The translations under genes and the position numbers were made by a program. Below, one piece after another: positions 1-12,236 of a stretch of DNA of 64,000 nucleotides (position 1 is the stretch's first letter; the number at the start of each line of letters is the position of its first letter). The stretch comes from Tetrastigma voinierianum. Its lineage: Eukaryota; Streptophyta; Magnoliopsida; Vitales; Vitaceae. The notes below the pieces were generated by a model, which was not told the origin of the DNA, did not search any database, and was given only the letters and a program-made list of their open reading frames with translations. The DNA lies in contig JAEQBH010000026.1 in NCBI GenBank assembly GCA_016808115.1, forward strand, positions 248,001 to 312,000, given 5' to 3'.

Positions 1-3000
1 TGTGCCTGCTGAGTGCCTTCACCTCAGTGCTGGCAAATATTTGGTCCCAAATTTTGCTGCCTACAATAAGAAATTCATTTTTGCCAGCTTAGGCTTATCT
101 CAAAACAACTGTCAGAACACTTCAGTCCGCTCACTGCACTGGCGAATGAAGACATACGTAATACGTTTTCCTTCAAGACATGTGCTGCGACTTCCGCTGC
201 CACCCCTTGGTGCAATGGTGGATGAAATATTTTCGTGTCTTCTTGTTCTTGTATATTGTCTTCAAAAATTCCAAAACCCAAATCAGATGTTTTTCTATTC
301 AATGTAGTTAATGGTGGCTCGACTCACAAATAAAGATATCCCTGATCATTTTAAATGCATAATAGATAGTATACATAAGCTTCTCATTTTTAAAGAGTTT
401 CATTTATGTGCAGCATAAAGTTGTTTCACACAGTGCTAATTCTCAAAAAGCAGTGATTCTTTCAAGTGCCAAAGTGACTCCTTCAAAGATTCCTCAGAAA
501 ATACGGTGTGGACGCCTTTCAAATCCCTTATTTCATTTTCAAAATTTTCCTATTTTAAGGAGTGGCTGTCTCCTCAGTTATGAGTGATAAGTTTACAGTT
601 GCAGCTGTATAGGTTCTATATATTGTAGTTCACTCAGTTTCTTCATAAAGCTTTCCCCATCAAAAGCTTTCAAATAAAGCTTTAAAGTTTCAAAGTTCAA
701 TAAATATCGTTTCAAATTTCAAATACTGCTTGAATGGTCTACTATTGCATACTGCTTACATGTTTGTTCAAATATTTTCACCCTACAGAGAATGTAAATG
801 AAACCCCAACTCTGAACCTACTCATGGAGTTTAAACAGAAACCCGTTGCTGCTATAACGCCTGCCGCATTTCTTTGAAGAAACCTGTAATACTGCTACTT
901 CCTCGTTACAAATTCTTAATATTTACCGCTCAAATTATTTATGTTCAAAATCTGTTTTAAAGGTCCTCCGTCAGAGTTGGTATCGCAGCCAAGTTCTTGC
1001 AAAATTTTGATTAAATTTACTTGTTCTCTTTCAAAATAATTGTGATTCCTACAAGCAGGCTTGGTCACCTGTATCCGCTGTCACCAGTAAGCCTGGGAGT
1101 GTTGGTGGTCCTTGCAGTGGGTCCCTAATGCTGCAACCTAAATTTACAGCCAAGACAAATGCCAAATTCTTATCAAAAAATTTCAGTACTAGTTCAAATA
1201 CTACCATCTAGGATCACGAACAACTTAGGCAACACAGATATCACCCAACACCCAAAACAAATCAGTTCTGCTTCTATGTACATCGTAACAAAGATATTAA
1301 AAATTGGAAATGCCAAAACAAAATATTAAAGAATTATAAAATAGGAACTTTAGAATTAAATTCAAAAGTGATCGCGGCGCTGTATACAACAGTTTCTATC
1401 AAACCTAATCGTAGTGGGTCTGGTGAGTGCCAAGCTTTCAAAATTGACATACTGGCCTGGTTAAAGATATTTGAAAACATGCAAACAAGATGCGTTAGCT
1501 TATCGAATCAAAATTCAAAACAAAGATTAAATTAAATGAATTTATCAAAATTTGAAACTTACAAACTTGTTTGAAAGTTTTCGACGTGAAAGCGTTAACA
1601 AAGGAGTCGAAATGATGCAAGGCTCAGAGCCTTATCTCATGAACTCTATCTCACTCTTAAAACTTAGTTCGCCTAGTTACTGGCACAACCTCTCCTTATA
1701 TGTGAAAATCTCCATGACTTCAACACGCTTCAAACCGTGGGCCTTTAAAATAAAATTTGACGTCCACACAACTGATCACATGTGACTCTTTGAAAAGTAA
1801 TAATCTTATCCTACTTTTGAAGAGTCATCTGCTTTTGAATAGCCGATTTTGAAGAGTCGTACAACTTTGAAGAAGCCATTCTTTAAATCAAACAAATTGT
1901 CTTCTTTTGTAAATTAGACTTTCAACTTTTTGAAAGTGTAGAACCATTGCTTATATCGGTCTTCGCTTTTGAAGGAATCGAGACTCTGTCACACCATTTA
2001 TAATACAATATCTTATTTCTTGATGAATGCGTCGATGGATAACGTATAAATTGATTCTTGGAATTAACGATCGCATGCGTTCACGAGAATGAGGCTTTTG
2101 AAGATGTTGATTTCTCGCCTCGAAGTGAAGGGTCGTAGCACATGTCTTCGTTTCTTGGGGAAGGGCATCTTCTTGTTTGTATCTTCCTCGTCGAGTCGAT
2201 TCGACCAAGTTTACCCGAGCGTTCCAGTCGCTTCTGCTTGGATCATTTGAGATAGGCCACGTAAGCGAATTTGAAGGAAATGGAAGTTTTTTATAATTAG
2301 GTGCAGTGAGGTTGGGACCAAATAGGTACCTTTGGTTTTGAGGTTGAAGGCTTTTTCAATTTGGGCTTTTGGGCTTCAGTCCATTTTTTGACAGCATCAA
2401 AACTTTGGGCTTAGGAAATTTTGAAGGCGGCCCACCATTTAATTTTGAATTCCCTAGCCAAATACTGAGGGAATGGGCTTGGATATGAGGCCGATGGGTA
2501 CAAAGTCGACAAAGAATCCGAGGATTCTCGATTGAGCAAAGAAAAGTGAATAACTATTTCCAGAAGGGAAAAAGTTTTCACAATTTGATTTGAAATAATC
2601 AAAGCTTTTGATGATTTCAGGGTAGAAAATATTTGGATTAAGCGTAAAAGCCGCCCATTCACGAAGCCAATTTGGAAAAAGTTTTGAGCTTTTTCATTTC
2701 CATAAAAAACCGGGGAATGAGAGTTTGGCTTTGATACAAAAACATAGTCTCAAAGCATTTTTGTAATTAAGTAAAATCAAAGGTTTGAGGATCAAAGTGT
2801 TGAAAATCTTTTTATGAGAAAATATTTTGATCGATCCTTTTCATTTAGGACTTTCCAAAAATTTTGCATTTTGAATAAGCAATGTCACTACCCTCATAGT
2901 TCATGACCCTTAGGGTGAAGCCTGACTCCGTATCTACAGTCGGTCGTAGAGAATTCTGAGGTTTAGTATTCGTTGGAAATGAAATACTTTTCATTTAAAA

Positions 3001-3429
3001 ATCTTTTGATATCAATCTACGACGATATATGATCAGGTTCTAAAATTTGAAGTAACAGTCTCTGTTCTTTTGTTTGGTATGCAAATTTTTGAGGAGTTTG
3101 AAAAGATGGGTTAAGGGTTTTCCCCAGAACTGGCTTGATTTGAAGTTTGGGGCCTTTCATTGCATAAGGAGCTTTTGAAGTAGGTTTGATTGGATCGCTT
3201 TTGCTTGCTCGTTTCCTTGTAAAAATTCGTGAAAGGAAATCGGGTAAAGCGTTTGAAATCCTTTGATAAGTCGATTTCAAAGTCAAAAGCGAGATAAAAT
3301 AGCTTGTCATCTGGCAAAAATACATTGAAGCCAGGTTTTAAAGCATCTTTTTACAATATTTCTTTTGCACTTTTGCAATCGACTCTTAAAAATTTTTTGT
3401 TAAAAACATCGACTTTGAAATTTTTTGAA
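1..3429. other. AT-rich intergenic DNA, no recognised gene
   Basis: No family is recognisable in this stretch. At 1-302 both strands are open for about 75-100 codons. The minus frame there reads like ordinary protein (His/Pro/Val-rich, ending in a stop near 75) and could be the edge of an exon, but I cannot name it. From about 1780 to 3430 the DNA is unusually rich in short TTTTGAAG/CTTTTGAA words on both strands, as in old LTR or MITE debris. The other open frames in the region are short and lack domain-like composition. Confidence 0.4.
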
Positions 3430-3890
3430 TGCATAAACAAATCTTCAAACTTTTCCTTTTACGGGAATATGAATGAGGGATTTGGATATGATGGGTTTTT
3501 CGATAAGATTACGATAGCGTAGACGGTCGCATTGTCCCTTCTAAAGAGAATCTTGCTCCGAGAAAAAGTGGTCTAAAGAAAAATAATAGTTGTTAAGCTA
3601 AAGGAAGTAACTTTTCTGGTGGCCTCTTGACTTTCTTAGCTCTGTCTTTCTTGGTTTCATATGCTAACTTTTACGAGCACATCATTTCTTCTTCTGCAGC
3701 TTCTATCAAATCTAGTTGTAATCAATTTTCTTCTTGCTTTATCATCTCTTAACTTTTTACTTTTTTAAATTGCTTCTTTTTATCTTTCCTTATCCATACT
3801 TTATATTTTGTTAATGTTTTCTATCATCTTCGGCTTTTTGTCTTCCACTTATCCATGCTTTATTCTTCAACTCTCACGTCTTTCATGTTC
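3430..3890 (+). repeat. Diverged dispersed repeat, inverted copy of 11600-12040
   Basis: Read on the plus strand, this segment aligns by eye with the reverse complement of about 12040-11600. Shared landmarks in order are a CGGTC...ATTGTCCCT segment near 3525-3545, a TTTTCTTCTTGCTTTATCATC segment near 3728-3748, and a TTATCCATACTTTATATTTT segment near 3789-3808. The last landmark is TCCACTTATCCATGCTTTAT at 3844-3863. Similarity stops close to 3885, just before the terminal inverted repeat that the other copy has. It is therefore probably the interior of a second, truncated copy of the same transposon family. Confidence 0.65.
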
Positions 3891-4559
3891 ATATGCATAC
3901 TTTTCTTCTTTAACTTGGTCCTTCCGTAGATCTTGGAATTTGGATGTAAGAACTTCTATTCTTTATATATATCCTTTTGAGGATCTGGCCCCCTCTTGTG
4001 TGAGTTGGATTAACGGGCTTTTGGGAAGCTTCACCCATGAGAGCAAGTTTGATGTGTCTTCTGGGAATTTGCAGTTTAGAATTTGGACTAGGTTAAATTA
4101 TTTATGCGATGAACTAAGCTCCAATAAATTTATGAATTACAGGAATTTGGGTTCTATTTAATGTTTCGAGTTGATTTTCTAAAGCGAAAATTATTGATGT
4201 GTTGAAATCGTTTGTGTGTTCTATCTTGAATTTTTCTCTCTAAAATTTGTATTTTTAATTTACTCTCCTGACTCATTTTATTTTGTCTTGCATTATAATT
4301 TTTAATGATTAGATAATCTTTGTTCAGATCTATCATATTTTTCCTTAAAATTTCTAGTTCTTCTCTAAGTAAGTGATCTTGATTTTGAAGTGGAGGAAAA
4401 AGGGGAGGAAAATCATGTGTTAAATCTAGGGTTGTTGTCTAGCTACTACATGGTTCTACTGGTTTTAAATAAGGTTGGTCATGATGATTTAAAATTTGTT
4501 TTACTAATGAAATTTAATAAAATAGTACTTCTAAGTTTGTTTTACCAGCGTCTAAGGCT
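3891..4559. other. Interval between repeat copy and caulimovirid relic
   Basis: Nothing is identified with confidence. A plus frame is open at 3808-4161, but most of it overlaps the dispersed repeat and the rest shows no known domain. The AT-rich remainder may include the decayed downstream end of the minus-strand caulimovirid, since the viroplasmin-like segment begins at about 4560. Confidence 0.3.
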
Positions 4560-4990
4560 TTGGAGTTGAGTTATAAAATCACTTTGAGAAAATGGTATGG
4601 GATGGTTTGATATATAAGGAAGGACTTCTTCCCATGTTTTAAAAATACACAGTTTATGGCACTTGTTAAATGACATAGTAAGCTGAAGTGCGATTCTTAT
4701 TGTGCTTTTTTATGAAAATACTACGATAAACAATTTAAACAAGTAATAAAATATTTTCTATCTAAATTCGTATTAGCCTGGGTTAGGTTATAAAATCCTT
4801 TGAAAAATGGTCTGGGATGGTTTGATATATAAGGAAGGACTTCTTCCCATGTTTTAAAAATACCTGTTTTATGGCCTTGGTAAATGACATAGTAACTGAA
4901 ATTAACATTACTATTATTCTTTTTATGAAAATACTCTGATAAACAATTTAAACAAGTAATAAAATATTTCTATCTAAATTCGTATTAGTG
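4560..4990 (-). pseudogene. Caulimovirid viroplasmin/TAV-like (Cauli_VI) segment, tandemly duplicated
   Basis: On the minus strand about 4990-4790 translates to the recognisable core of the Cauli_VI fold: a YYVIYQG-type strand, then KTGIFKTWEE, then an FFKGF-type end. This fold is the nucleic-acid-hybrid-binding module of caulimovirid P6 transactivator/viroplasmin, also found at the N-terminus of cellular RNase H1. About 4783-4566 is a second, direct copy of the same roughly 210-bp unit, with in-frame stops. Its position downstream of RT/RNase H matches the gene order of caulimovirids that carry a transactivator and argues against a badnavirus- or tungrovirus-type genome. Both copies are dead. 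The duplication may postdate integration. Confidence 0.6.
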
Positions 4991-5149
4991 GTGATTAAAG
5001 AATCAGAGCTAAAACTAATCCCAAGGTTATCTATAATACATTTGTGTTCTTCGCCCAATCTATATGTGGTAATAAATTAAAGGTTATATTCTTACAGGGT
5101 ATCTGTGGGAATTCTTTCAAAAGTTAATACATTTTCTTGATCTTTGGAA

Positions 5150-5900
5150 TAGTACAGTATGATCGATTATGCACTTTTGTTCATACGTGACATAAAATTA
5201 ATTTATTATTCTACTTAATGAATGCTAGACTATTATCACTTCCTTTAATATGTTGATTTACATTTTTATTCGCGTATTAATTATTAACTACGTAAAGTTT
5301 AACCACCTTCTTTGTGAAGATCTTTTCATTTTAATTTATAAAACTTTACTATTAGCCATGATGCATTCGATAGTAATTTCTTTCTTAGAATAATTAATAT
5401 TCTAAAGATATCTATAGCATATGTTATAGCTAGTATACGCATCTATGCTATATACCCTTTTCTTTGTATTTTCCACTACTATATCTATGATTTTTTACGT
5501 ATTTTTGTTTGAATATTTATGGGGTTTGCTAATAATACCCCTTACCTGCATCTATTTCTGTCCAGATGCATTTGATTATTAAATAATCATTTATTAATGG
5601 TAGGTCTAATGGTGGTAATTTTGTAACTTATTTCTTTGAGATTTTACTAACAATATCTTAGCAGTTAAAATATTCTTTCCCTTTACTTCCCTACTTTCTT
5701 GAATAAAGGGCCTGTGATCCTCTTAATTTTTATGAAGAAGGTGGCATAGTTTAATAATCCTAAAAATTTCTGTAATTCTTTTGTTTCTTCTATTTTGTTT
5801 GGAAAAGTTAGAATTTTTAAAAATATGTGGTTGTAATAATATTTTACCATCTCCTATTATTACCTAAAATTCTATGAGTACATTGAAAATAATTGCATTT
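5150..5900 (-). pseudogene. Caulimovirid RNase H region, decayed
   Basis: This directly follows the RT on the minus strand. The only convincing piece is at about 5350-5180, where a frame reads an NQHIKGSDNSLA-type segment. That is the conserved end of caulimovirid and LTR-retroelement RNase H, which usually reads as a HIKG..N..ADxLSR motif. The catalytic acidic residues upstream cannot be placed because stops and frameshifts are frequent. The call rests on order and this one motif. Confidence 0.5.
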
Positions 5901-5945
5901 TACTTTTGCTAATTATAATACTATGTTCTTCAAACTTTTTTAATA

Positions 5946-6670
5946 CTATATGGAGTGTCCTATATGTTGTTTTTTACTTTTGCTAAAAACTAATATATCA
6001 TCTATGTAGACTGCTACGAATGAGTCATTATCTCTAAATATATTATCCATCTTTCTTTGAAATATAGAGGGTGCGTTTTTTAAACCAAATGACATTACAA
6101 GCCATTCAAAATGTCCTTCTGGACAGGAAAAGGCTGTCCAAGGTATACTATACGGGTGCATCTTAACTTGCCAAAAACCTGATTTACAATCAAATTTATA
6201 AATATAGTACAATCTTTTATTTTTTCACAATAAATATTCTTTTGTTGGTATCTCAGCTATCCATAAATCTCGTATTATCGTTTAACCTTTTGCAGTTAAT
6301 CGCCATCCTACTTTTTCCTCTTTTTTTGTTCCTTTGTGTTTGTTACTAGAGGCTGTGAGCATGGGGTGAATCGATCTTCGTGTACTCTAGTTTTATTAAA
6401 TCATTAATATGTGTCTTATAATCTTACCACATCTTTTGAGTTGCTTATCTTGCGGTTTATTTTATAATCTGGGTTCTTTATTTTTAATATACATTCGACT
6501 TTGTCTTTTTCCCAGTATTTTAAAACATTTTCTCCTATAATTTCTAGTTTTCTAACCATAATTAAGCTTGTATTTGTTCTTCTTTTATGTTTATCATAAA
6601 GTAATTTATCACAATTATTAATATGGGTGAGTGCACGGTAAATACATATCTTCATATTCTTCTTCCTCAA
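5946..6670 (-). pseudogene. Endogenous caulimovirid reverse transcriptase, broken
   Basis: 6212-5946 is an open minus-strand segment with a clear caulimovirid RT palm. It has an FDCKSGFWQVKMHP block, the PEGHFEW and MSFGLKNAPSIFQRKMD blocks, and the YIDD active site followed by ILVFSKS. These are diagnostic of Caulimoviridae rather than Ty3/gypsy, where the first block is usually DLRSGYHQ. 6670-6416 is the region just upstream of the palm, ending in an IKNPDYKI-type stretch that precedes the RT start. The two pieces lie in separated frames with roughly 200 bp of broken sequence between them. The enzyme would copy pregenomic RNA; here it cannot be made. Flanking protease and RNase H remnants are collinear. 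Confidence 0.88.
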
Positions 6671-6861
6671 AATCTTCTTGTATTATATTTACGAGCGCAT
6701 TTAGCCATTCTTTTTCGCTCGCGGTCTTTTTTGCTAATAGCTTGGTTTACAGAATATTATTTGTTTATCTAATTCTTGAGACTTATAATTCGATTTCTTT
6801 TGTAATGGGCTTATCATGCGGTGTCTTGATAAGGTAAAATCCCAATAAAAATTATTTGTCA

Positions 6862-7053
6862 TTATCTTTTAATAGAAATGATAGTCCCTAATATAACTTG
6901 ATGTCTAAGATTTAAAGGTTTTATCCAGGTTTCTTTTAATGGTAAGGAGTATTCTGGACTAGAGTAACAGTTTGTCATAAAAGATATTTTAGCTATAGTA
7001 CTTAGATGGTTGGTATACTTATTAAAACTTCCATTTACTTGTTGTGCTATCAT
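6862..7053 (-). pseudogene. Caulimovirid aspartic protease remnant
   Basis: The minus-strand open segment of about 63 codons sits between the Cys-rich/coiled-coil piece and the RT, where the retropepsin-type protease of caulimovirids lies. It has the C-terminal half look of that fold: hydrophobic strands, then a basic/proline-containing loop, then an LRHQVILGT segment equivalent to the conserved I-L-G-x motif. The Asp-Thr/Ser-Gly catalytic triad is not visible, so it is lost or in another frame. The call rests largely on position. Confidence 0.5.
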
Positions 7054-7304
7054 AGGTTTTTCTGCTAAGGTTATAAATCTTTATGGTATTATTTTTTCAT
7101 GTAATTACATGAGTACAACTGTGTCCCAATAATGCATATGTTTTTATCAAAAAATCTTCTATCCCCTAATTGTGCGTCATTTGAGGGTCTTTTTTATTTC
7201 TCTGTTTATTACATATTTCTATAGGGTGGATTATTACATTAGAGTTTTCTTCATCCATTAAATTCTTACGAAGTTTATATTTAATTTTTCTTTCCTATGT
7301 ATTT

Positions 7305-7870
7305 TCAAATTTTGTTTACTAAATTATTATATCCTTCTTTTATTGAGATTATTTCTTTTTCTATTCTTTCTATCTTTTCATCTATAGAGAGAGTATTTAT
7401 AATTTCTTGATTATTATTTTGACATTCATTTCTTTCAGTACTTAAGTTAGTGTCTAAGTATTCTTCTATACATATTATGCATCCTTGAATACGCAGCCGG
7501 CATTTTCTTCTATGTAATTTATCCCGGAAACCATTTACATTTAAAACATCTAATCTATCAAGTCCTCTATTCTTTTTCCATTGATGTTCACATGTTATAT
7601 CCATAAATTCTGTATTTGGAAATTCTAATTCTACTAAATCATTATTTAGATCTTCGTTTTCACTGTCTGAGTTTTGTTTTCCTTCTGTGATACTAACTAT
7701 ACTATATATCGTTTCGGTATCAGATATTTCTTCATCTATTTCTACTAATTCTTCATTTGTACATTAAAGCATCTTACAGTATTATATAGGTTTTTCTTTA
7801 GAGTTAATTTGTACTTAGTGATCACAGTTATAAAGCGTGCGTAACACTTAAGTTTATTTCTATATATTCT
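7305..7870 (-). pseudogene. Caulimovirid zinc-knuckle, Cys-rich and coiled-coil region
   Basis: At about 7870-7800 the minus strand shows a Cys-x2-residue / Asn-Cys-Asp-His cluster resembling the zinc knuckle that ends caulimovirid coat proteins, though a frame slip interrupts it. 7604-7305 is open and starts with a Cys-His/basic segment (CEHQW, then RRKCRLR...CIIC). It ends in a heptad-like Ile/Glu/Lys helix (residues about 72-99) that could form a coiled coil. It sits between coat protein and protease as in a single large gag-pol-like ORF. The function of the Cys-rich part is not known to me. Confidence 0.4.
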
Positions 7871-8229
7871 TTTGGATTGTATTTTTAACATTAATACCAG
7901 CCCAGGATAAATAAGGTTTTCTTCTAGTAGATCTTTTTAAGAAATATCTTTTATTGCCATTTTTATATGGTTATATTTCTTTTCTTTCTATTTTCTTCCA
8001 TTCCCATATGTTTGTGGTGTAAATATATTTTTACAAAATCTATACTTGACTTTTCTTAAGTTGTCTTTGGGTTTGTATTTATTGCATTTTCTTTTAATAT
8101 TTTCATTATATGATTTATCGCATGTCCTATACTCAAGGTTCTTGGTTTTTACGTCATCATCTTGTTGGACTCCTTTTAATTCTCTCCATGAGGTTTCAAT
8201 TTCTCTTTCTAAGGTTCACGGAAGTTTCT

Positions 8230-9100
8230 AAATAATTTTCTCCTAACTCTTGATTAAATCCATTTCCTAAAATAGCACAAAAATGAGTAATATGATTAAA
8301 CAGGGAATTCTTTATATATTTTCGGTTGTTATGCGCATTTTGTTCTAGATGTAATAATGCTTCTTGTTGAATAGTAAGATGTCTACGAGTTGGGATCTTC
8401 TTACGTAATAAGACTACTAATTTGGTTTACAAAATTATAAGGATTGCTCTAATTTAGGCATACCATTGTAATTTTCTCTAAAATTTGTCTTATAAGATTC
8501 CCATAATGCCCTAGTACTTTCTCCTAAAAAAGTTTCTAAATATTTATACATGGTTTCAGGATCTGTTTCTTGGGGTATATTTTTCCAGACTTCTGCTACT
8601 ACTGGATACTTCCACACATCCTATTTTGCTATTCCATAATTGTGGATCATGAGAGCTGTATATTCAATATTTGTCTGAGCTTGTCCTTGGAACTTATAGG
8701 TTTTTCTATTGGGTAAGGTCTTCCCTTTAAGTCTAAAATCTATGGATTCATCATAGGATTGACTTGGCTTGGGTTTGTTCTCATAATATGCTTGTGGTCT
8801 TAGTAATTTCCTCCTCTATCTTGCCTTATTCCCATAGGTTGGGTTCTGGTAAATGGTGTTGGAAGTTACGGTGCCGCCGTCATCCATCATTTCTAGATCA
8901 TTATCTGATTCTATGGCTTCATTGTCATCTTCTACTAATTCTATGACCACAATGTTTCCTATATTATCATAGATTAATCTTTCTTCTTCTTCTATTTCTC
9001 CTTTTCTTAAGGCTAATGTTTCTATTTTTAATAAATCTTCTTCTCCTGCTATTACTCCATGCGCTATAAAGTATTCTTTTTGTTGGATAATGCTTACCAT
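8230..9100 (-). pseudogene. Caulimovirid coat-protein region, broken
   Basis: 8617-8435 reads a segment typical of caulimovirid capsid cores: a VWKNIPQETDPETMYKYLE block, then FLGESTRALWESYKTNF. This pattern is shared by coat proteins of several genera. 9100-8816, in a different frame, is an acidic Glu/Asp-rich segment as found just N-terminal to these capsid cores. At least one frameshift or stop separates the two, and the C-terminal half toward 8230 is unreadable. It lies between the movement-protein piece and the protease piece, all on the minus strand. Confidence 0.75.
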
Positions 9101-9109
9101 TCTAAAGTT

Positions 9110-9510
9110 ACGAGTCTTATTTTATTTAAGTAATTCTTAGTATTAACTGGCTTTCTTGTATATCATTCTTTTTGTAATCTATGAATCTTATACTAGTTTT
9201 CCTAAAGAATTTTGATATACTAAAGAGGATTGGTATAGCCCCATTTACATTTTCTTAGCAAAATCTTCTAAATCTACATTCTAATCTGCTAAATTCTGTA
9301 TTTAATACTGTGGTTTAACCGTTATACTCCTTTAGTGGTTGAGATTACCACATCTTCTACTTTTATTTTTACTTTATTATCTGCATAATTTGTACATCTT
9401 CCAATAAATCCTATATTAATTACTAGATTACTACATTTTATTTGTTGTTCATATCCTTTTGTTTTAATTCCTATTTTAATATATTGTTGTAAGTCTTTAA
9501 GGCTCATCAT
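9110..9510 (-). pseudogene. Caulimovirid movement-protein remnant
   Basis: 9510-9322 is open on the minus strand. It starts with a DLQQYIKIGIKTKGYEQQI-like segment, followed by a strand-rich INIGFIGRCTNYADNK stretch. This matches the 30K-superfamily movement proteins of caulimovirids, in which a G-F-x-G-R-x-T/C motif is typical. Such proteins open plasmodesmata for cell-to-cell spread. Only the C-terminal third or so is recognisable. It is the most upstream coding piece I can identify, consistent with the movement, coat, protease, RT order. Confidence 0.68.
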
Positions 9511-11382
9511 AAAATCGTCTGATATCCCTTTTATGTTATTATTCGTATCTATTTACGTACTTCTTATGTTTGCTTTCCCATATCTATCAATATCATCATA
9601 TATATGTACTAATGTTTTTGTTCTAAACCTTTTCCTTCTTAAGCCTTCAATGGCTATAGATATTAATCTAAATGAAGCTATAATCTTTTTCTTAACTTGT
9701 CTACTATACTTTTCCTAATAATTATAAGGTAATTATGTCATCTCCTAAACATTGAATTTCTTCTTCTGTTATACATTTTATAAATTTATTTTCTTCTTTC
9801 AAATATCTTCTTTTTATATATTATACGGTTCTAATATTTTAAACCATTAGTCTTAAAGTTTTAAATATTACATTTACGGATCTATGATTTAATTTATTAC
9901 ATTCCGTATTTATTGGCTTGCCTAAGTAATCTATCATTATTACTACTTGTTTCTCCTAGCGGATATTGTTACAGAAATTGAGAAAATGAAGTCTTACGCT
10001 GTCATTCTTTTGTTTGTCTTTACATTCCAAAATTATAGGTTCTAGGTATAGTTATTGATTTCTTAGGTTTCCTATTTCTAGGTTATTTATTCCTTTTATA
10101 AGATCTTATGTCTTGTTTTGAAGCTATTTAGGTTTATCGTATATTTTACTAAGTTTCTGACTTATATTTAATAATAATAATATGATTATATTATTTTGTT
10201 TTACTAAAGTTAAATCTGTTTTACTAACAGGGTTTTCTGAACTTAGACCTTCTGGTATATTGTGAAAATTTTTTGCTTAACTGGAAATATTTTTAAGATA
10301 TGTTTGATGCTTTTAATAGGTTATTCATATGCTAGCCTATTCAATTCTTTTAATATATCATGTGTCCTTTATTTATTTCTACAAGTTTTTCCTAGTTGGT
10401 TAATAATTTTTATTGTTAAGATTCTTCTAAGTATTTGATTTTATGTACTAGTGTTCTATTTTCTTTTGCAAGTCTAGTGAATGGATGTAATCGAGATTCT
10501 TTACAATTTTTTTCTCTTTGTTTTAAGGTGTTTTACCTCACTTATAATACGGATTGAAGATTTTAAAATTTTAAATTGATTATTAGATCTACTAATGTAT
10601 TGAGAAAGTTTTATATGAATTTTCTAAGTTTCTGAATGTATGTTGTGTATAATTTTCTTTTTATAATTGCACTTGAGTCTAAGTAGTCTGAAATACTAAT
10701 TTGTTTACTCTAAGTTTTCATTACGAGATCTAGATAATCTAAATTTCGAATTAAATGACTAATCTTTAATAATTATTATATCTTCTATGTGTTCTTCTGG
10801 ATAATCTACAATTGGTAAGTTTCTATTAAATGAATTAATTTTTCTATAAAATGTTTTATAGTATAATATTATGTGTTGACTTGTCTTCTTATAGGAAGAG
10901 GAACTATATCTAATGTTTCTAAGCCAATTATTATATTCAGCTATTAGTAGATTTAAGACTTTCTATAGTTCTAAGTTTATCACTATTTTCGTGGAAATCT
11001 ATGTGGCTAATTTTTTCTGTGAAATCATCAAATCTTGTCATGGACTAATTTTTTAAATAAATAAGATAAATAAAGCTTGTTTATGTCTGATTGATTTAAT
11101 TTTAAATGTCTTTTTTCTAGATTGCTTCTAAGTATATTAAACACTAATCTTTCTTTATCTAATCTTTTAGTAGTAGTTATTATTTCCAAACATTAAATTC
11201 TTCTAATATAATTTGTTATAATATTAATATCTAGTTTACGGCATTGTCAAATATTATCTCCCTTTCTAATTATTTCTCTTTTGGGTTTTTACCTGTGCAG
11301 TAAGACTAAGGCATCTAAACACTCTTCTAATTTTCTAATATATTCTTTTATAGTTAAATTATCTATGGTTAAATAGATCTAA
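9511..11382 (-). other. Upstream part of caulimovirid relic, unreadable
   Basis: This interval lies between the primer-binding-site-like motif and the movement-protein piece, so it should hold the leader and the first part of the viral genome. Its AT-rich composition matches the rest of the relic. No open frame with a recognisable domain remains. A start codon cannot be chosen. Confidence 0.4.
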
Positions 11383-11395
11383 GGCTACGATACCA
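11383..11395 (-). other. Initiator-tRNA-Met primer-binding-site-like motif of the caulimovirid
   Basis: On the minus strand these 13 bases read TGGTATCGTAGCC. They differ at two positions from the sequence complementary to plant initiator tRNA-Met used by caulimovirids and many LTR elements (TGGTATCAGAGCC). The motif lies upstream of all recognised viral coding pieces on the same strand, where minus-strand DNA synthesis is primed. It marks the likely 5' limit of the pregenomic RNA leader. Confidence 0.6.
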
Positions 11396-11512
11396 ATATA
11401 TAAAAGAAATTTGAGTAATTTCGGTTAAGATATAAAAATTTGAGTAATTTCGGGAGTGAAAATTAAAAGATTTTATATGTCCCTACTCGAGTTTCCTTAC
11501 TTTCTTATGGCC

Positions 11513-12170
11513 TTTTTTTTTTTTTTTTAAACAATAATTTACAAAGATTTTTACTAATTAAACATCATGTAAGTATCATCATGCATTCCCTTAATGCTTA
11601 AAAAGATGTGAGAGTTGAAGAATAAAGCATGGATAAGTGGAAGACAAAAAGGAAGATGATAGAAAAGCATTAGTTGAAAATATAAAGTATGGATAAGTGA
11701 AAGATAAAAAAGAAGCATGAAAAAGTAAAAGAAGATGATGATAAAGCAAGAAGAAAATTGATTCTTAGGCGGATTTGATAGAAGCGAAGGAAGAAATAGC
11801 GAAGCCGGAAAAAGAAGAAAAGAGCGGGAGCCGATACAAAGCGAGCCTGACAAAGTCGAGGAGGCGGTGTAAAGCTACTTTTAAGCAACAAGTAGTATTT
11901 TTTCTTTTTAGGCCAGCTTTTGCGATAAGATTCCCTTAGAGGGACAATCTGACCGTCGGTAATGTGTGTCTTTATCGAAAGCTAAATCCTCTCCAAATCC
12001 CCTCTTGTCCATATTCCTATTAAAGGAAAAGTTTGAGATTTTGATTTGTGATGGGGTGATGAGTACAGGAATCGGATGCTAAAGCTGGCATCTCTTGCTC
12101 TTGTTATACATAAATAGAGAACTCCTCTATGTAATTGGGACACAGCTCTCCCTACTCCTCTTCACCCCTG

Positions 12171-12236
<66 letters not shown>

